A DNA stretch of 64,000 bases from Aphis gossypii. Taxonomy: Eukaryota > Arthropoda > Insecta > Hemiptera > Aphididae. The stretch is from the NCBI RefSeq assembly GCF_020184175.1, contig NC_065531.1:43607213-43671212 (forward strand). The letters run 5' to 3'. The position numbers were made by a program, and so were the translations under genes. The notes under the pieces were generated by a model. That model was not told the origin of the DNA, made no database searches, and was given only the letters and a program-made list of their open reading frames with translations. Of this stretch, positions 22,578 to 34,341 are shown in pieces. Every line of letters begins with the position of its first letter. The first letter of the stretch is position 1.

Positions 22578-22792
22578 CAGATTAACTTAAATATCAAAAT
22601 AAATATTAACCCATTCAGAGAAAGATATTATTAAAATTTGAGTTATATAAGTTTATATAATATAGCATTATATATAGCTTAATATTTAATAATATCTTTC
22701 TTTGAATGGGGTTTTTTTTTATTGATAGCTTTAAGTTACAACTACAACCTCAACAATGGGTTAATATTTATTTTGATATTTAAGTTGATCTG
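22578..22792. repeat. Long imperfect hairpin (nested inverted repeats)
   Basis: Outer arms 22578-22615 and 22755-22792 are 38 bp inverted repeats with one mismatch. Inner arms of about 28 bp (CCCATTCAGAGAAAGATA near 22611 and its complement near 22700) lie between them. This could be a foldback MITE. No target duplication could be fixed and no gene is inside. Confidence 0.7.
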
Positions 22793-24204
22793 TATTGTAA
22801 TAATGTCAGAATTTTTTTACTATTTATATAAATATATGTGTATATTTGTATTATACTTCAAAACTTTGAGTATGATCAATCTAATCCATATTATACAAAA
22901 TGATTCATAAAGCATATTTACCTCTATATTTTCCTTTAATGATGAATTTATTAGAATTCTGTTTTTTGACAATTTTAAATATACTTAAAAATCGTATTTT
23001 AAATTTCTTGAGATTTGTGTACTACTTAAAGAGTGCCTTGTGGAGATACAAACTTCTGTTTCTTATTTTTACTGTAAATTATTTACTAGATAATATTTTT
23101 AAAACCTTTTATGCACTTAACTAAATAATTTAATATTAAGAATAGTAATTTTTAAAAATGGTTTTACAAAAATATGAAATAAATATAATCTGGAGGGTGG
23201 GTATGATCTGTTCGAAATTTTAGTGGATGAAATTACAGTGATTGGAAAAAACTTATCAAAATTCAAGTGATTGAAATGTTGTATGATTGTAGTGTATTAA
23301 TAATGGTTGGAAATATATAAATAGTATAAATATTAAAAAAAAAAATTTAAGTTTAATGTAAATAAATAAATAATTACCTATTATAATGTAACTAAAAGAA
23401 ATTTAAATTTAAAATGTTGATCTATTCCTCTCAAATACTCCAACAAATTATAACCTGAATCATCTATATATTATGTACCTTTGTTACACTTCTTTAGTAT
23501 AAATTGTGGAATCATACTACTATCTTAAATAATACCTCAAGTATTATCATTTGTAATAAGATATGTTTTTCAATTTTACTTCGACTAAAAAGTCGACAAC
23601 AAAAATTCAACTACAAAAAATGTAGATCATATTAATTAAATATTCGATTATTTGTTTTTCGACTAAAATATAAATTAATCACATGCCATTTCGATCATAT
23701 TTTATCGATCACTAAAACTTCGACCAAATAGCTTTTATAAAGATTATATATTAGGTAGTAATAAATTGGGCGCAACTCATATGAAGTAATATTTGTTCGG
23801 ATGTTGATGAAAAATATATCGATCTTTACTTACTAGATATAATTAATGTGCGTTTCGCGCATACGCGTTTGATAACGGTAGTAGAAGAATAAATCGTCTG
23901 CCTCTGCCATTTTTCAAAAAGTGTCGCCTCACCGGCCAAACGTCCAGAAATAGTAGTATAATTTTATATAATGTCTAACATTTATAATTTAGGCTATTTG
24001 TTTTTGTCCTTGTATTATCACTTTGCAAATTGATATATTAATCAGATCGCCTGTAAATCAATACCTCAGTAGCAGTAGTGGTAGTGACAAATCCGTACGA
24101 CACATATGGAAATCTACAACTCGTAACATGATGTTATGTAAGCGTTCATGGATTTATATGATACATTAATTATATATTATGTTAGATAAAAAGAGAGGTT
24201 AGAT

Positions 24205-24242
<38 letters not shown>

Positions 24243-25304
24243 TTGAATGAGAAAAAGAAAAAATTATCTTTATATACATACATAATATAACTGTTCATCA
24301 AATAGAATAATCATAACTAATAAGATATTATACATACACGCGTGGTCCACATGTATAATATTTTTCAAATAATAGATGGTTGTCGGTAGGTAGTATTATA
24401 GCTTATAATTATTGTACTATACTATATTTTAGTTTTACCTGTATATTGCAACAGTATTTGCAGTGAGTAGTGAGTGAGAAACAAATTTATAGCGTTTTAG
24501 TTTATAAGCATCAATTATAATATTATGTTTTATGAAGTCAAACGCAGATGCACGAGAATATCACGACAATGACAATTGAATGCTATTTTATAAGATTCAT
24601 CAATTAAAAGGTTGAGAGTTTCAAAATTCTCTTATTTGTTTATAATAGGTTCTATTGCAGATCAAACTGGGAATTCATTATAAGTTTAAATGTTTAAAAC
24701 CGGTTTAAAAACAAAAGCTTAAAATGAATATTTCGTCAATTTTTTTTTTAAAAAAGTGCACATTTCTTAATTTTAGATTCTAAATGAAGAGATGAATATA
24801 TTGATTTTGCAATCAAATTAATTATTAAAATTTAACACATCCACTATGGTGACTCACTCTACACTTACTGTACAGTAGATTATGGTACATTTTAAAATTT
24901 ATTTTGTTGTAAGACCTGTAAATTATTTAACTAATGTACTAATTTATCAATTCGATTGTATATACTATACTCTATAATTGTATTATTAGTTATTTTTATA
25001 ACATTTTAGTTGATCATTGGGTATACAATGAATTCACTGTATAGTATATTAAATAATTAGATGTTAATAATAATAAGCTATTTCGTATGAGTTAAACGTG
25101 GACTGACTGTGGTCTCAACAAAATTCCTTTTGTACTCCAAAGCTAAATGGAATATTTTAGTTACTCCGTCAATATTTAAGTTTAACAATACATGAATATA
25201 AATAAATATGAAACCATAAACTTAGATATGTGTATTTAACATTTATATAATATTATAATCATATCATATATGATAATCATATATTATATTAAAATATCAT
25301 ATAT
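22793..25304. other. Gene-free AT-rich stretch
   Basis: No supported gene. It holds an (AG)n microsatellite (24209-24241). At 23578-23730 there is a string of degenerate TTCGACTAAAA/ATCGATCAC words at irregular 15-30 bp spacing, possibly a decayed minisatellite. Short ORFs here (for example at 22900-23124) show AT-driven composition and no motif. Confidence 0.45.
24209..24241. repeat. (AG)n microsatellite
   Basis: About 16 AG units, almost pure, preceded by AGATAAAGAAAG. Confidence 0.95.
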
Positions 25305-25352
25305 TAGAATTGACATTTTTTAACGGAAAGCGAAGTGCCCGGGGTCAGCTAG
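25305..25352 (+). mobile_element. Helitron 3' end fragment
   Basis: Ends with GCCCGGGGTCAGCTAG (CTAG at 25349-25352) after ATTTTTTAACGGAAAGCGAAG, the same 3' end as the larger Helitrons. No matching 5' end is evident close by, so the element may be nearly completely deleted. Confidence 0.6.
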
Positions 25353-25412
25353 TATAATATATAATATAATACGATTATTATTAAAGATATAATATGTATA
25401 TGTATACCTATA

Positions 25413-26145
25413 CTAGCTGACGCCGTGCACTTCGTTGCTCGTCAAAAATGTCAATTCTATATAAAATGATTCAAAATTTGTTTGATTTGTTATATTTTAA
25501 TATTTACGGTGTTCAAAACGTAGACATTTTCATTTTGAATCTCAAAAAACTTGTGTAAGCACCACTTTAATAAGCGAATTTTATAAAATGCTCTCTTGTT
25601 GTACACTACAATTGTGATATGAATGTACTATGTAAATTCTAAGCCTCCATCTATCATTGTTCAGGCTCTAAGTTTATCAGTCAGTGAGTTAGTCAAGTTA
25701 TGTTATAGCCATTAAAAGCTTGGTGTTGCCCATGAGACTCTCTTATAATTATGCGAGTAGTACATTTTCAGGTAGGTAATGTGAGGGAAAGATGTGTACG
25801 TACGTTTATAATATAAGATAACCCTTACGATTCAAAGTTATATATATTTTTTTTTTACTACAGTGAATAAGATACAATAGTGTACCATCTCGTGGTTTTT
25901 ATATAGTTGGTGTAACAAACATGTGTTATTGATACATTCATCACTTCATTCTTTATTATTACTTATTTAATTGTTATTAACAACCAATAGCAACTATTTA
26001 TAAATAAAAAATAATAAACTTGTGCATGGTGAAATTATACCTAATATTAATCTATTTTCAAAATTTTAAATCGATATATTTTAACTCAATGGGTTCGGTT
26101 CTATGTTGATTATTATTAAAGTATACTTTCCTTTATATATAGAGA
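25413..26145 (-). mobile_element. Non-autonomous Helitron on the minus strand (733 bp)
   Basis: Read on the minus strand it starts TCTCTATATATAAAGGAAAG (26145) and ends at CTAG (25416-25413) after GTGCACGGCGTCAG. The host bases are A before and T after, as Helitrons require. The 3' 500 bp match 7880-8426 and 35820-36320. Its 3' end faces the 3' end at 25352 only 60 bp away. Confidence 0.8.
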
Positions 26146-26536
26146 TATGTATACGAATACCGGCCAAACCTAGGATACACAAAATAGTTGGGTCTAGGAC
26201 TTTTCGGTTCTGACATTTCGATGAAAATGACAAAATACATAATACACCTAGTAAAAATTATTTTTGATAAAAAATGATGTGTAATTTCTATAGTCTCGTG
26301 TAAAAGATTAAGTTAGTAAGAAAAAAAATATTTTTATTACCTATAATATTACCAGCTAATTTAACTTGCATCAAAATCAACACACTATTTCATAGAAATG
26401 TGTAAATAGATTTTTATTCTAATTAGCTTATAACTAATTGAAATATATTAAAATATCGTGTCTATACACAAACATAAATAATTAAACAAATAATAATAAT
26501 ATATCATGAGTAAAAGTTTCAAGTCACAATTGATTA
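26146..26536. other. Spacer between Helitrons
   Basis: AT-rich, no frame or repeat recognised. Confidence 0.4.
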
Positions 26537-26845
26537 TCTATATATATATAAAAGAAAAGTGTACTTTACCAATAACCAACGCAGAGCCGAACCTATTTGA
26601 GTTATCGACTTGAAATTTCGAGGATAGATTTTTATAATAATTTCATCGGGCACTAAGAAAGGATTTATCAAAATTTAGATTTTAAAGGGTTGATGTAAGT
26701 TTGTAATATACGTAGGGTTTACGATAGAAATTTTTGTTTATAAATGGTTGGTATGGGGGTTATAAGATTTGAGAATAATATTTATTTATTAGTGTTTTCC
26801 ATTGGTAATATATAAAATTAATATAATGAATTACCCGACGTTGCA
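26537..26845 (+). mobile_element. Helitron 5' end, 3' boundary not found
   Basis: TCTATATATATATAAAAG after host A (26536), followed by AAAAGTGTACTTTACC, is the 5' end seen in inverse at 26145. Positions 26700-26840 match 6655-6780 inside the large Helitron. No CTAG-type end follows in the next 8 kb in this orientation, so the end is lost or unrecognised. The OTU-like ORF at 27065 lies downstream and could have been part of the element. Confidence 0.6.
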
Positions 26846-27064
26846 AGGTAACCAAAAAAAAAAACATAAATATAAGTACTTTGAATATTTTCTATTTGTT
26901 TGTTTGTTTTTTTTTTTTTTGCTAAGTAGACGCCAGAATGCCAATTTTTGTCTATTATTATTATACGTAGATACCTACGTATCACATTTTATGTATAAAG
27001 ATTACCCGGAACACGTTAGAAAATCAATTTATTCAATTTAATTGTTTGACTATTTTTTTTAAAA

Positions 27065-27511
27065 ATGTCATCGATTGAAGATATTTTTGTCATTGGAATG
27101 TTGACACCTCAAATAGTTATACCAATTATCAGTGATGGTGCCTGCCTTTTTCGTTCAATATCGTTTCATTTGTTTAACACTCAAGAAATATGTCAGGAGA
27201 TCCGAAATACAATTTTTTTGTATGTGTTTGATAATTGGAATAACTTTATTACTATGTCTTACAATTCAAATGGTGACAACTTTTCCACTGCTGAGGATTA
27301 TGTTCGTGAAATGGTCAAGCATACTGTCTACGGTGGTTATTGCGAATTGGTTGCAGCTGGAAATATTTTCCCATTTTCATTTCAAATTTATTATATTAAT
27401 AATCTTTATGCTAAATTCGGTGTAGATACATTTCCAGAGAAAATATTGCGTCTAAATGGAAATATTAATAGTGGTTATTATCGTTATTTTTCGCTAAAAT
27501 ATTCTATTTAG
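27065..27511 (+). CDS. OTU-type cysteine protease-like protein, probably catalytically dead
   Basis: 148 codons, uninterrupted, ATG in context AAAAATGTC. The segment PIISDGACLFRSISFHLF carries the OTU catalytic Asp-Gly-x-Cys box. Further on, VYGGYCELVAAGNIF corresponds to the WGG..EL.A box of the family. At the C-terminus the family has Gly-His-Tyr/Phe with the catalytic His. Here the codons give SGYYRYFS, so His appears replaced by Tyr (a single C to T change in CAT would explain it). OTU proteins remove ubiquitin. Short ones also occur in insect Helitrons and other mobile elements, and a Helitron 5' end lies 0.5 kb upstream. Expressed host gene, captured passenger or relic cannot be told apart here. 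Confidence 0.65.
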   Translation: MSSIEDIFVIGMLTPQIVIPIISDGACLFRSISFHLFNTQEICQEIRNTIFLYVFDNWNNFITMSYNSNGDNFSTAEDYVREMVKHTVYGGYCELVAAGNIFPFSFQIYYINNLYAKFGVDTFPEKILRLNGNINSGYYRYFSLKYSI

Positions 27512-30500
27512 TAAAAAATATTGACTTAAAATGCTGGTATACACAAAAACTATGACAATTAATGAAAACAAAATTATGTTTTTCAATTATATTGACTTAT
27601 GTATGAATAATGTTGAATTTATAAAAATTTGTTTTAAAGTATTTTTACTCGCAAATAAAATTATCTACAGAAAATAGAAAAAATTAGAATAAATCAAACA
27701 TTTAGAATATTTATGAATAACTAAAAAGGATAAAAATGTATTTTAAAAATTCGATTTTGTCTTGAAAATGCCAATTTAAATATTTGGTGAAAAACAAATA
27801 TCTACGATTATTGATTTTTGATTTTTTGATATAAAAACTAAAAAATATATTAAAAACTCACAGTATTGTATAACCAATATACATTCATCACTTCACTCAG
27901 AATCTAATATTTTCTGTTTTAACAATGTTAGATATTAAATTATTAAGTTTTCCGAAAGTATATTCATAATGTCTGAAAAGTCTGTTGTCATCAAATCTGC
28001 TGTTTCTCGTTCTATTTATTTTCAAACTAAAATTAATTTTAACTGTTTTAAAAATACATTTTTAGAAAATAAATATTTTATAATATAAATTATTGAACTA
28101 TTATTTATTCTTATTAAGTGAAAATAAAATATTAATTTTTTCATGATTGATGTGAAATCTAAATTAATACTAACAACAAAAATAAAATGTTGTTATTCGC
28201 AATCGGACGAACATATAAACCATTACAGCAAACATCTCCTGGACAACGTACAAATTTATTGCAAAATGAGTTTCGTAGTTATTTAATTTTTTTTCCAAGG
28301 AGAAAATATAAAATATGCATAGCTACCCACTTCATATACAGTTTTCTCTATGTCTTTGATTTCTACAATGTTTGTACATACAAAATATTATGATTACGCA
28401 TTTTCTCTATATATATCTATAATTTTTCGATTATTGACGATTGACATTTTTTTTATTTTACAGGCAAGTTTGTAAGATGGAGACAACGCGTATGGTTGTG
28501 TAATCGTTTTCTTAAGTATTAATAGATATTCAAAATTCTTGACATTTTTTCGTTATATTATATTGATTACAATTTTGTTGGATTACTACTTTCACTTGGT
28601 GCTAATCATATGATTTTATTTTCAACCAGTATAATATTATACACCAAATAATACTAAATAATATAGTCGTGTAATTAATATTATTTTGAAATTTGTAGAT
28701 AACCGAAAAGTTTGTAGGTACCGTATATGCATGGTTCAGACAACAATATACAGTGACAATCATCGATAACGGCAAATTATTAAATTTTTTAAATCGGGAA
28801 ATACTTTTTTTTGTCGTAAAAGCTCTTGAAATATAAAATTATTACTGATTAATAACATTTATAAAGCTGATAATACATACGGAATGTCACCGTACGCGTT
28901 AAATAATCAGGTGAATAATAGCACAATTGTATAATAATTAATAATTAAAGCCTATAGGTACTTTATTATATATTATATATGAGTAATTAATTAAAACAAA
29001 AACAATAAAGCAATATTAACTTACTATACAATAAATTATTGATGTAAGTTATAATTAAATTTACCTACTTAACTACTTACTGATAATGTAATAAATATAA
29101 TGACATTGCTCCATAAAAGTCATAAAACCATACTTAATTATTTCGTCCATACGTAATGATAATAAACACAAAAACACTGTGGAAAAAAATTAAAGTGATA
29201 ATAATTTAAACATGTTGGTGTTAAAATTATATTATAATAATTATCATAACGAGTGTGTTTTAAACGTAATCAAAATTTTATAAAATTACATATTACAATA
29301 TTGTATAAAAAAAAAAGTACCGAAACCTGGTCTCACAAGGAATTAAATTAGGTTATGATTTTGTTTTGCTCTCAGTTGAGTGGATAAGTAATGTGTAATA
29401 ATATTATTGTTACGCGTCATTTTATAATTAAATTTTATTTGAAAATATAAATTAGAGTGTTCTTAAATAAACATATTTAAAAGATAACGTTACTGCCAAT
29501 AAAAATAATACATTTACGAATACCAAAATATTTTCCGAGTAATGAAGAAGCAGTACATTTTTTGAACATATTTTAGAATCTTTTTTAACATTTCTCTGAC
29601 AGTCTTTAAAAATATAATGGTTCTTGCACAATATGTCACCTTTTGTAAACATTTTATTCATCGTGATTTGACATCGGCTTAATAATATTGTATCTATAAA
29701 TGAAAATTGTCTTACCTTTATATGCAAAATGTTTGCTGTGTTAATTTTTTCATCAGTAGTGTGTAGGTTATATTGTGTAACATGTTAAATTATTGCTTTT
29801 GCACACCGAACAAAATTTCTGGCATCATTTTCACAATTATAGGATTTTAATAGTATTTCTATAATATATTATTATAAAAAAAAAAAAAAAAAAACAGTCA
29901 TTGTTATAACTCCGATACAGTTCTCGTTTTACAGAAAATAATATATATTTTATACGAATTGCATTTTACGTTCACGTGATATTCCGTTTCTATAACTATT
30001 TAGTATTATTATTATTTTTATTAATACAATTTACGGTTTGTAAAGTATAATATTACTGCAGGGTTGAATACATTTTTTTTTTTTTTTTGAAAAATGTATA
30101 AAATGTATTAAGAAAATATTTTTCATTTAAAGATTGACTTTCATAAAAAATCCAATGAAGATAAAAAATTATTATAAATTATTATGAATATTATGACTTA
30201 TTTTTATTAAATATATGAAAATAAGTTCAAAGAAATATACGAGTAATATGAATAAGATTTTAAAATGGTGTGCTATCTATAGCGCAAATTGCCATAATTC
30301 ATAACAACACTATAATTTATAATTTTACAACGTCAAATTTTAATATTCATAAGATCTTTCATATTGCCTATTCTTTTGTATAAGTATATGTTTTACTATT
30401 GTATAGACTTATACACTCATCATTTCTATCATAACAACTTTTGAAGATTATATAATATGTATTAATATAGGTAGGTATTAACTGTGTATTTTCAAAGTTG

Positions 30501-33500
30501 TATGGTGCAATCAATGTAGTAATGAAATCATAAATACTCGGTTACCAAAGAACCATGTACATTTAATAGTATTATGCAACTATTTTGTTCCCTATAAAGA
30601 CTTACAATACGTAAAAAATGTTGTACTGAATAGTAAATAATACTAAATAATAATTCAAACATATTTATATACAAATATATAGCTGGTATATAATATAAAA
30701 TAAACAAAATTATAATGTACCTAAATTTTATTAAGTTTTTTGTTATTACTATCAATATTTGTAATTTGATAGTAAACATTTATAAAACTATATTTTATTA
30801 AGTTTTTTTTTAATAAATTGCTTATTCGGTGGAAGTACAAACCCAAAATATATGTAGGCACTTTTTTAATATGCTGTAAAATTCAATGATGTATAATATT
30901 ATATACGGGAGGAGTATGTTATAATATAATGTCGAAGAAAGCGCATCAATATAAAAATTAAAAAATATACGTATGATATTTTTAGCTTACATAAAAGACA
31001 AAAAATGATGATTTTATTTTTAGTAACACATTAGTTAATGTTTACCATATGACCTACACGCAACTAATGTACTAGCTAGTTTTTCATTAATCCCACGAAA
31101 ATGGCCTTACATTAGGTGTGTGTACAAGGTTCGTGAAAAGCTACAGACAAATTGATTAGTTTCCGGTTAATTTCACTGAGAGTCAAAATCGCGAGATCGT
31201 AATATAAAAGCCACAGTTTCAATCAGATATTGGTGTGCTATGACAGTATGTGCTATGTTTGTATGTATATATAAATAGGTTAAGTTTTTCTGTATCAAAT
31301 CATCGCTGCAACCGATATTTTAACCTGCCCATGAGGGAGTGCCGAATTTTTACGTCAAATTATTAACACTAGCTGGTTTTGCAAATTGATCGATAAAAAT
31401 ATCTCACACGTAACATTTATGAAATGGCCGTATGCGTTTTGAAAAATCTAGTCGTTTAGTCTGAACTGCTAGAATCAGCCTACTAATGTGACTTATGTTT
31501 TGAACACAAAGCTATCAGCTATATTTAATTGTAAAAATTATATGGATGGATATAAATTTAAATTGCACTTTCTTCTGAAAGAATTTCCAAAAACATTGTT
31601 TACCAAGCACAAAATTCGTGTCTTAACTAGGACAACTTAAAAAACTGAAACTTCTGTATTGTATTTTCTACATTTTGCGTACATTTTTCGAATGGTATAA
31701 TAAGAGTATAGATACAATACAATTAAAAAATTTATCATTTAAGTTATTCCACTAAGGAAGAAAAAAATTAAATAGATTAATAGATATAATTTATTTTATT
31801 TTATCAAATTGTTTTTGTTACGTATTAAATTTTTACCTGTATAAATATATAGTATACATAGTACCAGACAAAATAGCGGTAGCTGCACAACAATCTGAAA
31901 AATAAAATGTTTGTCACATTCAGGCAAAACATACAATATGTCAATATGCGGGTAATTTAAGGTGTCCCTTATTTATCAATAGCAATATTCCTTTAGTTTC
32001 ACACTCTAAATGTGTGTATATACATAAGAATGAGCTACAAAAAGTTTTGGATCAATTAATTAACAATTTAAAATTGTTTTATACCTACTTTTATATGCAA
32101 TGACCTAGTTGAATACATCAAAATATCATATTTTAGTGAGCTTAAGTCTCGAAAATAAAGCACAAAACATGTATACGTGGACCTACATAATTCATTTACT
32201 GACTTATATACTGCAAACAATTATGTACATTATAAAATTATTTACGCGTGATATATAGCGATATTAAATAATTTTTCATTTACTCATTATTAATATTAAT
32301 AGATTTATAACAATAAATAATAATAATAGTCAAAAAGGGCGACAGCACATAGTAATATAATACAATAGATACGTTCTATTTATTATCAAAGTTATAATTT
32401 CTAAATTAAATAAAGCATTGTTCTCGGTTGTTGAAAAACGCTTTATATAGAGGAATACTTGTTCAAGTTAGAGTATAGAACTTTTATATTACATCCAATT
32501 CTATACTCTGCATGCATTAACTTACACAAAATATGTATAGATATTAGATGTATTATGTGTATTATAAGATTATTGTCGATCGTTATCAGACCCACGTTCT
32601 TCTAACAAAGGTATCTACTATAAAGTCATTTTTATAAATTACCTTTGATGCATATCACGTGTGTCGTGTGTGTAGGTATGTTAAAACTTATCAAGTATCA
32701 TAAAACAAATTAGTTTTTCAATAAAATAGCACGCACAAATATAATTTCAAACGCATTATTTAATATAATGTTTATTTTTTTAAACACAATTAAGTAGGTA
32801 AGTAAGTATTTAAGTATTTCTGACTTTGTTGTGTATATTTAAATTTATGTGAAAAAAGCTCCTATATTAGGTATTCATGATGCAAGTACGTAATATCTAG
32901 CATAATATTTTGTATTTATCTTGCAATAAGCATATTGTCCCATTGACACTTACATAAATAATAAACAGCTTTTAGTAAACACTTTTATTTCAAAATATTA
33001 GTCAAAACTATGGTTTATTATAAATGATTATTGTTATCGAATTTTAAAAATGTGTTAACGAACTATGAGTAAAATGTACTCGTAAATGATTTTTTTAGGT
33101 AATATCATAATAGAAATATGATAAAAAAATATTTTTATTATAAAAGCTGGATTACTAACTAAATGTATACTCACAGTCACGTTTTATTTGCTGAACACGT
33201 AAATTCCAGCCGTATGTGTAGATTTTGCACGAAATATTTTTAAATATTTCTCAATGAAACATGTTTTTGCTTACAACGTAAGTTTAAGGTTTTAGCAATT
33301 TATTTGAATCGACGCACGAAGAGCTCGGACCGTTCTCCGCAAAAGATTGATGGACAATTGCTCACATGATGTCATAACACATTTATAGTTGACCAAGCAA
33401 TTCTGGTATACGTATACAAAATCAAAATGAAATATTGCTTAAACTTGTGATCGAATTACAAGCAGCTAATACACAACAACAAAGTCAATTATAAATCATA

Positions 33501-34341
33501 TTAATGAGTAATATTAATAATAATAAAAAAAAAAACGTTAATGGTATATGAAAAAACGAACCATGGCTCATAGTAGTTGCTACCGTTTGCGTATTACTGG
33601 GGAAGGAGGGGTAAGCGGTAAGTACCTATATTCATTGCCCGGCCGTCCGGGATCCTGCAGCAGTCGTCGGCTTATTTTGATTTATATTTTAATAAAGAGT
33701 TCGTAGTTTTTGGTGACCGAACTTGAATATGCTTGTAAGCCTTTGGCGTGCTTAACTTTATTGTTCAGTCTTCGGTGTTTAAGTATGTTTTTACGATGGT
33801 TCTTTAGGTTTATTAGGTATAAATGATAAATATTTAACAATATCCAGTAAATTGTAGATAACTACGCCATTCATGGAACTAGAACAATATTTGATTATAA
33901 TTTATATGATAATGATTATATAGTATAGACGTTACATTGAATAATAAAATAATCCAGTTGAATATTGATTAACAAAATTTGTTTTAAATACTTAGATTAA
34001 TTCTAATATACTAATAGATATATACTATATACATATCACTATACATAGTATTATTAATACTAAATTATATTACATCCATGCATCCATAGAGTTTGAAAAA
34101 TAATTCAATCGATTAGTAGAATTTCTCAACCCGAAAACATTTTTATTTAATAAATACGTAATAATACATGGTTTGAATTAAAAACAATTGATTAAGTTAA
34201 TTGCGTGATGCTATTAGTAACGCGTGTTATTCAAACATTCGGTTGATATTTATATTATTTGTAATTTGTCTGTCATTAGTCATTGATTGATTTTACATAT
34301 AGAGCTCGTGATTATTATAATATTTCATTTAATACTGAAAA
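27512..34341. other. 6.8-kb stretch without recognisable genes
   Basis: AT-rich throughout, with homopolymer runs (A18 near 29878, T15 near 30070). Short ORFs at 28187-28393, 29452-29727 and 30528-30779 have low complexity and no motif, and I do not support them as genes. Only a possible LTR edge near 33590-33725 stands out by GC content. It may serve as 5' flank of the gene starting at 34342. Confidence 0.5.
33590..33725 (+). repeat. Possible LTR end followed by primer-binding-site-like sequence
   Basis: A GC-richer island (GCCCGGCCGTCCGGGATCC near 33640) is followed by AATAAAGAGTTCG and then TTTGGTGACCGAAC at about 33706. Insect gypsy-type LTRs often end just before TGGTGACC, which pairs with a tRNA 3' end (tRNA-Trp type). 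No gag or pol follows, so at most this is a remnant. Weak call. Confidence 0.25.

Noticed and set aside
22722..23124. Two hydrophobic plus ORFs (62 and 74 codons)
   Set aside because: Low-complexity, AT-driven Leu/Ile/Phe-rich frames without neighbours or motifs. The first overlaps the hairpin.
28187..28393. 68-codon plus ORF
   Set aside because: No recognisable motif and no exon context.
27512..34341. CRISPR, tRNA, rRNA or other RNA genes
   Set aside because: Looked for cloverleaf ends, box motifs and regular spacer repeats here and elsewhere, and found none.
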